Below, piece by piece: positions 43,814-52,996 of a DNA stretch of 64,000 bases. The translations under genes and the position numbers were made by a program. Source of the stretch: Enterobacter ludwigii (GTDB lineage Bacteria; Pseudomonadota; Gammaproteobacteria; Enterobacterales; Enterobacteriaceae); contig CEFQ01000008.1 of the NCBI GenBank assembly GCA_900068845.1, forward strand, positions 393,358-457,357, in the 5' to 3' direction. The notes under the pieces were generated by a model. The model saw nothing but the letters and a program-made list of their open reading frames with translations. It was not told where the DNA came from and ran no database searches. The stretch's first letter is position 1; each line of letters opens with the position of its first letter.

Positions 43814-43947
43814 GGAGGAAAAACGCAGCTGAGTTCGCGTAGCGTCTTCTCGGCCCCATCGCGCGTGTTGCGCCCTTCGGTTATGGCCTGCATATCGCCC
43901 ATGCTGGGGAGTTCAACACCGGCGATATGAAGTAGACACGCTAAATG

Positions 43948-46900
43948 TTAAAACGACCATCGCACGCCCGCGTTATAACGCCAGCCTTTAGCACCGTTGC
44001 CATCGATCTCTTTGCGGTAATCCGCTTCGGCATACAGCGCGACGTCCTTATTCAGCGTAGCGCTGCCGCCTAAGCCAACATCCCACATCTGACCGAACTT
44101 ACCGCTTTCAAAGGTTTGGCTGCCATCAGCATCTGCTGAACCTATCTTGGTTTTCGCGGTACCGCCCCAGCCTTTGTAGTAATTAGCGCGAAGATAAGGC
44201 GTGTAGGCATTCTGGCTGGCGTCCTGCCAGGTGCGATCAAGGCGCGCGCCGAGTCGGCCAATGGTTTGATCATAATCGTTGTACGCTACGCGCGTGCGAT
44301 CGCCATCGGTGAAGCTGTCCATTTTTATCTGCAACCAGGTAATTTGTGCCTGCGGTTCGAGGCGTACGCCGTTGGCGAAGGTGAACGGATAGCCCGATTC
44401 TACCGAGGCCGTCCAGCCGTTACCTTTCGGTGATGCCACTTCTTTCTGGCGCGCAATGTCGGTTTCTCCGCGATACCAACCCCAGCTCAATGAGCCATCG
44501 AGGTAAAATCCGCTGTCACGCAGCCAGGTGCCGTACAGCGAAATGCTGTCGCTATCAAAACTGGTGGAGCTGTAACCGTCCGCCGCGTGTGGGCGAATAC
44601 GGGTGTTACCTCGCGTATACGCCACGCCGCCACGCAGGCTATCTTTCGCGCCATCAGCACGCAGCAGGTTGCCGCCCAATTGCACGGCGCTGTAATCCAG
44701 ATCGAAGTCGTAGCCGTAATCCGCTAAACCGCGATTGCTTTGATATTTGAGATTGGAGCCGAGATAACGGATAAACATCTCGCCGCCCACCCCAGCAGAA
44801 TCGGTTTGCTGCTGACGCAATTCGCCGAGGCGTTTATGCAGATCGTCGGTTACCGCCAGCGAGTAATAAGCCAAACCGACCGGTGCCGAGATATACGATG
44901 GCACCTGCGGCGTCACGGCCAGACGCGCGGCGCGCTGATTGCTGCCTGCGCGTGGCTGACACAGCGAACCCTCTTCACAGACAAAGTTGTTAGCCAATCG
45001 ATAATCCCATCCGCCCGCAGCGGAACTGCCGGGCGCAAAGCTGGCTAAGCCGTATTGCCACGGCCCGGACGCCACATAGCCGCTCTGTAGCGCAAAGCTG
45101 GTTGCGCTGGCGCTGCCGGTCACCTGCGCCAGCGAAACACCTTCGTTATTGGCAATCGCGCCATCGCGGTTGCTATCCAGCAGCGGGCCGCCGATTAGCC
45201 GATCCTCGATCAACGTCGTTCCTGTGACATTGCCGTTTACGCGCAAAGTGTCACTTTGTGTCGCAGTCGAGTTGAGTTTCAGGCTGCCGCCCGCCGATGC
45301 CAGTTCGCCAACAATGGTTAGGGTATTCGCCGCTGTGTTGCCGCCGTTGGTGAGATCCAGCGTACCGGCGTTATTCACCACCAGTGAATCATCGGTCGCG
45401 CCTTGCAACAACGGGTTGACGTTATCGCCGGCGAACAGCGTACTGCCGGCATCAATATTGATGGTGCTGTGCGCCAGTTTGATGTTGTCGGTTAGCGTCC
45501 ATTTCGTCGCGAAGAAGTTGAGCGTGCTCCAGCCCGCGCCGAGGTTGGTGCCTTTGCGGGTATCATCGCTGGCAAATGAGCCGCCGCGCGCCGTCAGTTC
45601 GCTCAGGCTGAGCGTGCTGCCTGCGCCGTTTTCGGTGGTGATGTGGCGAGTATTCGCCAGGCTGACTTTTTGCACCGTCGCCTGATTCGCTGCGCCGCTA
45701 CCCATCGTCAGACTGCCATTCAGCGTGCCGCCGGTGACCATCACTTCATCGCTGCCGTTGCCGGTATTCACATCGCCAATCACCGAACCATCGAGCAGTG
45801 CAATCACATCATTACCCGCGCCGCCGGCTACTACCACCTGATCCGGGAACGGCGCGTTAATCGTGCCTTCATTGATAAATACCGTCTCTCCGCCGCGCAG
45901 ATCGATCAGCGGAGAGACGCGGCTCAGCGAGGTAATCGAGCCCTGGTTGATCACCTGGCTGGCGGTGCTGGTGACAATCGCCGAACCGCCGTTGAAATCG
46001 CGAATGCCGATGGAACCCTGCGAAATCACTCTGCCGCGGGTGTTGGCGCGAATGCCGGTGCCTTGTCCGGAAACCAAAATGGCATAATCCTTCCCGATCA
46101 CCAGATCGTTGCTGGTGGTTGAACCATCGGCATTTTCGAAGCGGTAGCCGGTACCGCCGCCGCTGACATTAATCAGCGCGCTGCCATTGGGATCGAACGA
46201 GGTGGCCGAGCGCACACCGTTGCCGCCGCTCACGTCCAGCATCACGTTCTCCAGCGAGATATTGGTGGTTTCAGCGCGATTGTTGATCACGCTGCCGCTA
46301 CCGTAGCTACCCAGGATGATGTCGTTGGCTTCAAAGCCCTGCGCGCCGGTATCAAGCAGCAAACCATCCGCATTGCCCATCGCCTGGATGGCGCTCGCGC
46401 CCTGCCCGTCGCCGTAGATTTTCAGCCAGCCGCCGTCACCCACGCGCAACGCTGCGATGCCGTCATCGACGCGCAGGGAACTGTCCACTGGAACGTATTG
46501 ACCGTAGCCGCTGCTGACATCCACCCCGATGCCCGATGCGATATGCATGCTGCCACGGTTAATAAAGTTACCGCCGTCATGCACGCGCGCGCCGGTGCTG
46601 TTGGGCCCGGTGAGATCGACCACGCCCTGATACTGATTAAACAAGCGCGCAACCCCGCTCACATCAAACGCGGTGCTATTGCGGCCGTTGCCGGTGATTT
46701 GCGAGGCGGCGTAGATTTCCGACTCATCGCCGCCGACCGCCGCCGCCGTACCGTTTTCGCCATTCAGTGCGATACCGCTGGTAATGACGCCCTCGGCGCT
46801 GCCGCTGACGCGCATCACCGTGGCATTTTTACCGGTTACGGTGTAATTGTCGGTGCTGGAAACGGAAGCGTCGTACCCGCTCACGTCCATACCGGTGGTG

Positions 46901-49900
46901 CTTTCTCCGCTGAGCGTCACGTTGCCTGGCGTTTCGGCATACAGCCACGCGCCGTTAACAATTTCGTACAACCTGGAGTTTTCCGTGCTGACATCGGTAC
47001 TGCCGCCATGGCTGATCAAACGCGTACCGGGATCCGCCGCGCGAAAACCGTATTGATTTCTGTCGTGGTACACCACGCTATTGCCGTCGCCTAACTCAAG
47101 CAGTCCACCGGCGAACACCGCGCCCGCCAGCGCGTTTGAGCCGAACAAATTGATGGTGCCGTTTTGCGAGAAGCGCGCCAACTGGTGATAGGAGATCACC
47201 CCTTTGCTGGGAGAAAAACTCTCGGAATCCACGTTATACACATTGAGTAAGCCGATATTGATGACTTCCGTCGGCGTTACGCCATCGGTGTATTCGGGGT
47301 TGCCATACGCATACAGCCCCGTGCTGCCGCGCGTCACCGTAATATCGCCACGGTTGAAGGCAAAGGCGCCATTTTGCGCATAAATGCCGTTGTTCCTCTG
47401 GCCGCCTAACGTGATGTCGCCGGTATTAAGCAACTGGGCGTGATTGGTGACAACCAACGCCTGCTGATTATCAGCGACGCCGCTAAGCGCCGCGTGGTTG
47501 ATCAGCAGCGTATCAGGATTAAACTGCGTTTCCGGATTGATCGGTTGGCCCACCAGGGTGAATTTGTTGCCATCAGCAACGGCGCCAGTCGCGCCATTGC
47601 TGAGCAGTCTGATACGGGTAGCCGCATCAATGGTGGCGTGCGCACCGTCACTGATCTCAACTGCACGGGCGTAATTGCCTGCAACGTTGAAGGTCGCGCC
47701 ATTAGTATTGACGTCGGTGAACTCACCACTGCCGTACACGCCCGTCGCAAAGGCGTTGGTCATGGAAAGCGTGCGGCCGGTGCCATCAAAATCTGCACCA
47801 TCTGCAACGCGGAATATGTTGCCGTACGGCACGGTGGCGCTGTAGCTGCCGTTGGCGGGTAAGTTGATTCTGGCGTTGGGTCCAATGGTATAAAAACTAA
47901 TATGGCGAGCGGTATACACGTTGGGATCAGGCACAGATATCGGCACCGCATTGGCGCTGACATCCACGCCCGCGCTGCCCTCCGCGCGAATACCAATGTT
48001 TGCGTTTCCGCCAAGTCGAATCGGCCCGCTAAGGTTTGCGTAGGCGGTACCGCCCGGGTCGCCCTTTACCCACACTGCAGTGCTAAAGGCGTCGGTATAG
48101 CGATCGCCATCGCCAGGCACATTGATTGCCCCGCTGGAAAACGCTACGGAGTCATTGCCATCGCGCGCGATGACTTTGAGTCCGGTGCTGTTGTAGCCGT
48201 TAATATTGATGGTGCCCGTATTGCCAACCTTGCCGAGACTGCCGGAATCGAGCACTAACATGCCAACGTTCTCTGCAGGCTCGGGTTGTATCAGGCCATT
48301 TACGTCGATTACGCCGTTGTTAAGCGTGACCGCGTGAGGCGCAAGTTCCACCTTCATCCCCGCCGCGTTTTGCACTTTTGAGCCGATGACGATGTGGCCG
48401 TTATTCACCGCTTTTGAGTCAAGAAATTGATAGATACCGCTGGCACCGCCACTCAGATTGACGGCAACATCTTCGGTTGGATCATTTTTGCGATTTTGCG
48501 GTGAGCGCCCGATGTAGAGGATGCCATCTCTGGCATTAACGAAACCGCCTTTGCCATCGCTGCTCAACAATACGCCAGCCGCTGCGCCACCGTTACTGAC
48601 ATCGCTGACGCCGACGTTGATGTTGCCGTGGTTAATTACCTTGCTGTTATAGGCATTGATGCCGGCGCTGAAGCCTGCGCCGGGTTGCACATTGATCACA
48701 CCACGATTAATGAATCGACTTTCATAGCTGGCAGTGACTGCGCTGCCGCCCGCACCAACCGTACTGCTATCCACACCTGTACCATTGGCGTTATTGAGAA
48801 AACCGGCGTTGATGACGCCGTTATTGTAGCCGCGCGCGCCATAAAGTAACTCCAGCCCCGAACCGGTGCTGGAGAGTTTGCCGTCGACAATCGCCTTCGC
48901 CCCGTTGCTGGCGCGCATCACCGCGCTATTGCTGTTCACCACTTCCAGCGTTTTGCCGCGATTGATTTTCACTGTCGCTTTCGGGCCATCGGCGCTGAGC
49001 ACCACCTGATCGAATATCGGCAGCGCCACTTCATCGTCGAAGTTGTTGGTGCTCATGCGATAGACCACGCGGCCCTCACGCAGGCGAAAGGCCTGATTAA
49101 AATCGCTATTGTAGTTTTGGGTAATCAATTTGCCGTATGAGAGTTGCTCGATGAGCCAGTCGTTGTAAGCACGCAATTCGCTAAGATTAGTCACGTTAAA
49201 CCAGGTGACGCTGCCGTCGTACATGCCAACACTAAACACACCGGCATATTCAACGACGTTACCCACGTCATACGCCAGCCGATCGCCCCCGTACGGCGTG
49301 GTTGCTGCCGTGAAGGCAATGCGGTTATTACTGTTCCAGTTCAAATTCCCTTTATTGCTGGCGGTAAATAACTGACTTTGTTTCGCCGCCATTGACCAGC
49401 TATTACTGGAGGAAGACGTTGCCGCGTTATGCTTACCCATATCGATATTAAGCGTGCCTTTACTGACGGACGCGACGCGCGCATTGATATATTGCTTGTC
49501 GTTGACATCAAAATAATCTGGCACTACGGTTTCCAGACCAACAGCCGGTAAATCTACCAGTTCCGCGCTATTAAACGCCTGATAATTAACATAGGTGTTG
49601 TAATTGGGATCAAAAACGCCGATGGAATAATTTTGCAACCCAATTTGTAAGCGTGGCGCACCAATAACATCGTCATTAATAATACGACCAATCGATCGCA
49701 ACGCACCAATTGTCACGCTCCCCACGCCACTCTCACCGGGTGTAAACTTAGGTAACCCGCTGAGCGTTTGCGTGCTGCCATTGCATAAACAGTAGGCTCC
49801 GACCTTATTATCATTAATTTCTGGCGTATAAGGCTTTAATATCGCTGCCGTTGTCGGCAACACAGGGAACATCATGCCTTGCGCAGCCACAAGGCTTAGT

Positions 49901-49923
49901 AATACCGGATTTAATTTAAACAC
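43948..49923 (-). CDS. Very large autotransporter (AidA/pertactin-like passenger, type V secretion)
   Basis: 1991 residues. The signal peptide is MFKLNPVLLSLVAAQGMMF with cleavage near residue 26. The passenger runs to about 1690 and is Gly/Asn/Ser-rich with short alternating strands, as in a right-handed beta-helix. Degenerate repeats of the form N-S/A-T-x3-V-S-G occur (NATVMRVSG, NSTAFDVSG, NSTGARV) at about residues 1000-1130. The last 300 residues are the barrel, from about YISAPVGLAYYS, ending NAGVRWSF. A few Cys occur in pairs (CLCNG; CEEGSLC). The start codon is GTG, with AGGA 7 bases upstream. Probable adhesin; target unknown. No frameshift seen. Confidence 0.93.
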   Translation of the reverse strand: MFKLNPVLLSLVAAQGMMFPVLPTTAAILKPYTPEINDNKVGAYCLCNGSTQTLSGLPKFTPGESGVGSVTIGALRSIGRIINDDVIGAPRLQIGLQNYSIGVFDPNYNTYVNYQAFNSAELVDLPAVGLETVVPDYFDVNDKQYINARVASVSKGTLNIDMGKHNAATSSSSNSWSMAAKQSQLFTASNKGNLNWNSNNRIAFTAATTPYGGDRLAYDVGNVVEYAGVFSVGMYDGSVTWFNVTNLSELRAYNDWLIEQLSYGKLITQNYNSDFNQAFRLREGRVVYRMSTNNFDDEVALPIFDQVVLSADGPKATVKINRGKTLEVVNSNSAVMRASNGAKAIVDGKLSSTGSGLELLYGARGYNNGVINAGFLNNANGTGVDSSTVGAGGSAVTASYESRFINRGVINVQPGAGFSAGINAYNSKVINHGNINVGVSDVSNGGAAAGVLLSSDGKGGFVNARDGILYIGRSPQNRKNDPTEDVAVNLSGGASGIYQFLDSKAVNNGHIVIGSKVQNAAGMKVELAPHAVTLNNGVIDVNGLIQPEPAENVGMLVLDSGSLGKVGNTGTININGYNSTGLKVIARDGNDSVAFSSGAINVPGDGDRYTDAFSTAVWVKGDPGGTAYANLSGPIRLGGNANIGIRAEGSAGVDVSANAVPISVPDPNVYTARHISFYTIGPNARINLPANGSYSATVPYGNIFRVADGADFDGTGRTLSMTNAFATGVYGSGEFTDVNTNGATFNVAGNYARAVEISDGAHATIDAATRIRLLSNGATGAVADGNKFTLVGQPINPETQFNPDTLLINHAALSGVADNQQALVVTNHAQLLNTGDITLGGQRNNGIYAQNGAFAFNRGDITVTRGSTGLYAYGNPEYTDGVTPTEVINIGLLNVYNVDSESFSPSKGVISYHQLARFSQNGTINLFGSNALAGAVFAGGLLELGDGNSVVYHDRNQYGFRAADPGTRLISHGGSTDVSTENSRLYEIVNGAWLYAETPGNVTLSGESTTGMDVSGYDASVSSTDNYTVTGKNATVMRVSGSAEGVITSGIALNGENGTAAAVGGDESEIYAASQITGNGRNSTAFDVSGVARLFNQYQGVVDLTGPNSTGARVHDGGNFINRGSMHIASGIGVDVSSGYGQYVPVDSSLRVDDGIAALRVGDGGWLKIYGDGQGASAIQAMGNADGLLLDTGAQGFEANDIILGSYGSGSVINNRAETTNISLENVMLDVSGGNGVRSATSFDPNGSALINVSGGGTGYRFENADGSTTSNDLVIGKDYAILVSGQGTGIRANTRGRVISQGSIGIRDFNGGSAIVTSTASQVINQGSITSLSRVSPLIDLRGGETVFINEGTINAPFPDQVVVAGGAGNDVIALLDGSVIGDVNTGNGSDEVMVTGGTLNGSLTMGSGAANQATVQKVSLANTRHITTENGAGSTLSLSELTARGGSFASDDTRKGTNLGAGWSTLNFFATKWTLTDNIKLAHSTINIDAGSTLFAGDNVNPLLQGATDDSLVVNNAGTLDLTNGGNTAANTLTIVGELASAGGSLKLNSTATQSDTLRVNGNVTGTTLIEDRLIGGPLLDSNRDGAIANNEGVSLAQVTGSASATSFALQSGYVASGPWQYGLASFAPGSSAAGGWDYRLANNFVCEEGSLCQPRAGSNQRAARLAVTPQVPSYISAPVGLAYYSLAVTDDLHKRLGELRQQQTDSAGVGGEMFIRYLGSNLKYQSNRGLADYGYDFDLDYSAVQLGGNLLRADGAKDSLRGGVAYTRGNTRIRPHAADGYSSTSFDSDSISLYGTWLRDSGFYLDGSLSWGWYRGETDIARQKEVASPKGNGWTASVESGYPFTFANGVRLEPQAQITWLQIKMDSFTDGDRTRVAYNDYDQTIGRLGARLDRTWQDASQNAYTPYLRANYYKGWGGTAKTKIGSADADGSQTFESGKFGQMWDVGLGGSATLNKDVALYAEADYRKEIDGNGAKGWRYNAGVRWSF

Positions 49924-50226
49924 AATGTTTTCCTCAAGAGAGAAAAGACAAAAGGCCCACAGCAGTGTGCTTCAGATTGTTTAACTGACTGAATTAATTT
50001 GTTTCAGGATTTTAATATTTGAAATCAGATGAAATGAGTATCGTCGCTTAAGCAGGAAAGCGTCCAGTTTGAGTTAAGTATTTGTGAGGCGGGAGAGAGG
50101 ATTTAGGAATTGAGCCAATAAAATTGTATTTTTAAGCGGATCTACCCTGAACGAGTAAATTAAAATCTTTGAGAGACATTCATTTCATTCAGCTTTATGA
50201 ACATGCGTTCAGAAATTTGCCAGAAG
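49924..50226. other. Promoter region of the autotransporter gene, AT-rich, no gene
   Basis: 303 bases between the divergent-looking but same-strand autotransporter and Lrp genes (both minus). The half next to the autotransporter is AT-rich (runs such as TTTTAATATTTGAAATC) and should hold its promoter. I see no coding frame and no named binding site. Confidence 0.6.
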
Positions 50227-50706
50227 CTATTCATTAAGCATCTTTTTTTCCAAAGGCCAGGCCGCCAATCCTTTTATCTCTTTCAACACAAACATACTTT
50301 GCATCTCCTTTATCCCCGGCAGGCGGCGAATGACCGACATAGCAAATTCCGCATACGCATCCAAATCTGCTGCCACCACCTGTAATAAGAAATCCGCATC
50401 GCCGCCGATGCTGTAGCAGGACACCACATTATCCAGCGCCATCACTTTCTGTTCGAATTTTCGCGCTTCGGCTTCGCTGTGGCTATCAATGGTGACGCGT
50501 ACAAACACCATCACATTAAGGCCAATCTTTTTTCGATTCAGTACTGCGCGATAGCCCTGAATCACTTCATCCTCTTCCAGCTTGCGCACTTTGCGCCAGG
50601 TTGGCGAAGCGGAGAGGCCAATTTCGTCAGCGAGATGTTGGTTGGTGATGCGCGCGTCCTGCTGCAACTGCTGAAGGATTTTGATATCTGTCTTGCTCAG
50701 AGTCAT
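50227..50706 (-). CDS. Lrp/AsnC family transcriptional regulator
   Basis: 159 residues. N-terminal helix-turn-helix (KTDIKILQQLQQDARITNQHLADEIGLSASPTWRKVRKLEE region, residues 5-50), then the RAM ligand-binding domain with VMVFVRVTIDS, VVSCYSIGGDADFLLQV and KEMQSMFVLKEIK. Feast/famine proteins of this type sense amino acids. It is divergent from the DUF2000-GNAT-RidA-like group, with a family A REP between them, and is a candidate regulator of it. Confidence 0.93.
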   Translation of the reverse strand: MTLSKTDIKILQQLQQDARITNQHLADEIGLSASPTWRKVRKLEEDEVIQGYRAVLNRKKIGLNVMVFVRVTIDSHSEAEARKFEQKVMALDNVVSCYSIGGDADFLLQVVAADLDAYAEFAMSVIRRLPGIKEMQSMFVLKEIKGLAAWPLEKKMLNE

Positions 50707-50845
50707 AAGCGGATAATTCTTTCCTTTAAGTAGTGATTAAGGGGGGTTTTATCCCTATTCCGCCGTTTTTGCAACCTATTGCGCAAGCACTTTTCTCTCG
50801 CGTTGCCGCATACTTTTGTGAACCGAACAAATGTACGCATGTAAC

Positions 50846-50922
50846 GTAGCGGCGCAATTTATTGCGCAATGCCTCGATGTGCAGATAGCCCCCTTGATAA
50901 GCGCGATAAATCGCGCCGCTAC
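50846..50922. repeat. REP-like inverted pair (family A) upstream of the DUF2000 gene
   Basis: GTAGCGGCGCAATTTATTGCGC on the left and GCGCGATAAATCGCGCCGCTAC on the right (arms quoted in part), each a hairpin alone and complementary over their outer GTAGCGGCGC ends. It lies in the gap between the divergent Lrp and DUF2000 genes, an unusual place because REPs are normally at 3' ends. Confidence 0.7.
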
Positions 50923-50982
50923 AGATAGTGCGGCCAGCCATTGGCTTATTTATCTAATCTCACTCAGGATGAAACCTTCAAT

Positions 50983-51405
50983 ATGAATTTCGACGTAAAC
51001 ACCCATCGCTGTACCATCGTGATCGATCAGCAATTGCCTGCAGGATTGGCAATGAACGCTGCTAGCGTTATCGGCATCAGTTTTGGAAAATTGATCGGGA
51101 ATTTAGTGGGGCCGGATCAACAAAGCCAGGATGGCGTTAATTATCCCGGCGTCATCTACGCGCCGCTGCCGGTGTTATTGGCGGACGGCAATTACCTGCG
51201 CGAATTACAGCAAATAAGCGTCGCGGATAGCGAAATCTTTGCGATGCCGTTTAGCGCGCTGGCGCAATCCTGCAAAACGTATGAAGAGTACGGCGAACGT
51301 ATTGCTGACACGCACAGCGAACAAATTGAGTTGGTGGCAATCGGTTTGATCGGTCCAAAGAAAAAAATTACCCGTTTAACCGGTAATTTGAAACTGTATC
51401 GCTAA
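50983..51405 (+). CDS. DUF2000 family protein
   Basis: 140 residues. CTIVIDQQLPAGLAMNAASVIGISFGK near the N-terminus and DGVNYPGVIYAPLPVLLADGNYLRE match the DUF2000 family, whose structure is PTH2-like and whose function is unknown. No membrane segment or signal. It starts the plus-strand group followed by a dehydrogenase remnant, a GNAT acetyltransferase and a RidA-like protein, opposite an Lrp regulator, so a link to amino acid metabolism is possible. Confidence 0.8.
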   Translation: MNFDVNTHRCTIVIDQQLPAGLAMNAASVIGISFGKLIGNLVGPDQQSQDGVNYPGVIYAPLPVLLADGNYLRELQQISVADSEIFAMPFSALAQSCKTYEEYGERIADTHSEQIELVAIGLIGPKKKITRLTGNLKLYR

Positions 51406-51406
51406 C

Positions 51407-51544
51407 TATCCTCTTCAGCCGCAACCGACCACCAAAGCGCGTGATGTAGCCGAAGCGGTGTGGCAAGCGGCGACGGAACCCAATGCACCGATGCGCATTC
51501 CAGCCGGCGAAGATGCGGTGGCGCTGGCAAACGAAGTGGGCTAA
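51407..51544 (+). pseudogene. C-terminal fragment of a short-chain dehydrogenase
   Basis: An open frame of 45 codons with no start reads TTKARDVAEAVWQAATEPNA then PMRIPAGEDAVALANEVG and a stop. This is a typical C-terminal tail of classical short-chain dehydrogenases (cf. the VAxAVWxAxxxP...RxPxGxDA pattern). The catalytic YxxxK and the NAD motif are gone. The fragment begins right after the DUF2000 stop, so the rest of the gene was deleted. Confidence 0.68.
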
Positions 51545-51653
51545 CGGTGAATTTCGGCGACTGCCATGGTGAAAAGCAACGGCAGTTTGCCTGGCAACAT
51601 CAACGGCTAGCCGCTATGTTGTCACTCTCGTCTGCCACGTTTTAGGATTAGAA

Positions 51654-52118
51654 ATGCACATTAGCCTGCTGGCGCAGCAGCCACAGTTTCTGGACGCGGT
51701 GACACGGATGCTGCATTGCGAATGGTCAGATTTACCCAACTGGCGCGATGCGGCGGTTATTCAGCAGCGTTTACAGGCGCGCAATGCTGATGAAGTTCAA
51801 ACCCTGACGTTGATTGCGACCTCGGCAGAAGGCGCATTGATGGCGACCGCCAGCATAATCCACTACGAACTTAACGATATCGCCGAGCGCGAGTTTTGGC
51901 TCGGCGAAGTCATTACTGCCGCAGAACATCGTGGCAAAGGGCTGGCGAGTGCTTTAGTGACGCGCGTAATTACCGAAGCGCGTCTGCGTGGGATTACCGC
52001 GCTGTGGCTGTATACGCCGGATCAACAAGCGCTCTATCGCCGCTTCGGCTGGCAGGATGTGGAGCAGCGTGAGATTGCTGATGAAGAGGTTACGGTGATG
52101 GTTCTTGAAATTGTTTAA
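51654..52118 (+). CDS. GNAT family N-acetyltransferase
   Basis: 154 residues. The acetyl-CoA motif GEVITAAEHRGKGLASALVTRVI (A-motif R/Q-x2-G-x-G/A) lies near residue 80-102, and ALYRRFGWQDVEQREI ends the domain. The start is preceded by AGGA. It is followed 10 bases later by a RidA-like gene. Substrate unknown; small GNATs of this type acetylate amines or amino acids. Confidence 0.88.
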   Translation: MHISLLAQQPQFLDAVTRMLHCEWSDLPNWRDAAVIQQRLQARNADEVQTLTLIATSAEGALMATASIIHYELNDIAEREFWLGEVITAAEHRGKGLASALVTRVITEARLRGITALWLYTPDQQALYRRFGWQDVEQREIADEEVTVMVLEIV

Positions 52119-52128
52119 GGAGAAACAG

Positions 52129-52500
52129 ATGCTGACTCGTAAAAACTATCCGCAATTGGGTGAAGTCAAAGCGCCTTATGTGCATGCGGTAAAGCACAAT
52201 GATACCTTGTATGTTTCTGGCTTGACCGCCTTCGGTACGCCAGCGCAGCAGGCCGATATCGCTACGCAAGCAGAAACCCTATTCCAGCAATTACATACCA
52301 TCGCGGCTGAGGAAAACAGTTCGCTGGAAAAGCTGATTAGGGTGACGATTTTCATCACCTCATTTGATGAAATCAACGCTTTACGCACCGTGCTTTTTAA
52401 ACACTATGGCGACCATCTTCCTGCCAGTTCGCTGGTACAAATCAGCCAACTTTTCTCGCCGGATTTAAAGATTGAGATTGAGGCGATTATCGCACTTTAG
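52129..52500 (+). CDS. RidA/YjgF family protein, lacking the catalytic arginine
   Basis: 123 residues with the Rid core (VKHNDTLYVSGLTAFG, FQQLHTIAAEENSSLEKLIRVTIFITSFDEINALRTV). At the Arg105 position it has PASSLVQISQLF, so it too lacks the deaminase arginine. AAGGAG is 7 bases before the ATG. It overlaps the convergent NUDIX gene by 14 bases. Confidence 0.87.
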   Translation: MLTRKNYPQLGEVKAPYVHAVKHNDTLYVSGLTAFGTPAQQADIATQAETLFQQLHTIAAEENSSLEKLIRVTIFITSFDEINALRTVLFKHYGDHLPASSLVQISQLFSPDLKIEIEAIIAL

Positions 52501-52909
52501 CCAGTGCCTGCAGCGCCGCCAATCCATCGCGCGCCATCCAGGTGCGCAGCGGCGCAAACAGCGGTTGCGGCAGATCCTCCGGCGCGAACCATTGCCAGCC
52601 GTGGCACTTTTCTGGCTCCATCAATTGCGGTTCGCCGATAACATCCTGCGCCACCATCAGCAGCGTAATGTAGTGCTTGTTGACCTCGGGAAACACATCG
52701 CTAACGAACGCACCGTTTTGCAGTTCGCCAAGCTGTAGGCCGGCCTCTTCCAGCACTTCTCGACGCGCACAGGCTTCCGGCGATTCGCCAAACTCCAGAT
52801 GCCCGCCCGGCGCAGACCAGTCGCCCGCGCCGTGACTGCCTTTGCGTTGCCCCAGTAACAGTTTTCCGTTGCGGAAAATTAATACGCCGATCCCCACTTG
52901 TGGCGACAT
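52487..52909 (-). CDS. NUDIX hydrolase
   Basis: 140 residues. The complete NUDIX box GGHLEFGESPEACARREVLEEAGL (GX5EX7REUXEEXGU) is at about residues 36-59. Such enzymes hydrolyse nucleoside diphosphates linked to other groups. Closest in pattern to the MutT/8-oxo-dGTP-like or CTP pyrophosphohydrolase members, but no finer call is possible. Convergent with the RidA-like gene. Confidence 0.92.
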   Translation of the reverse strand: MSPQVGIGVLIFRNGKLLLGQRKGSHGAGDWSAPGGHLEFGESPEACARREVLEEAGLQLGELQNGAFVSDVFPEVNKHYITLLMVAQDVIGEPQLMEPEKCHGWQWFAPEDLPQPLFAPLRTWMARDGLAALQALAKVR

Positions 52910-52928
52910 CGTTGCTCCTTTTTTGCCA

Positions 52929-52950
52929 GGCCGTCACACATGACGACCTT
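52929..52950. repeat. Diverged REP-like palindrome (family B variant)
   Basis: GGCCGTCACACATGACGACC, an imperfect inverted repeat with the GTCGTCAT variant seen at 35125-35145. It lies between the NUDIX and MFS genes. Confidence 0.4.
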
Positions 52951-52996
52951 AGGTGTAAAAACTGCCCCACGTTTTATCACATTCTCTGTCGGCGGT

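Noticed and set aside
44430-49371. Numerous long open frames opposite the autotransporter gene
   Set aside because: They lack ribosome binding sites and family motifs and mirror the biased codons of the 1991-residue gene.
51460-51645. 61-residue frame between the DUF2000 and GNAT genes
   Set aside because: It overlaps the dehydrogenase relic in another frame, has no ribosome binding site and no family features.
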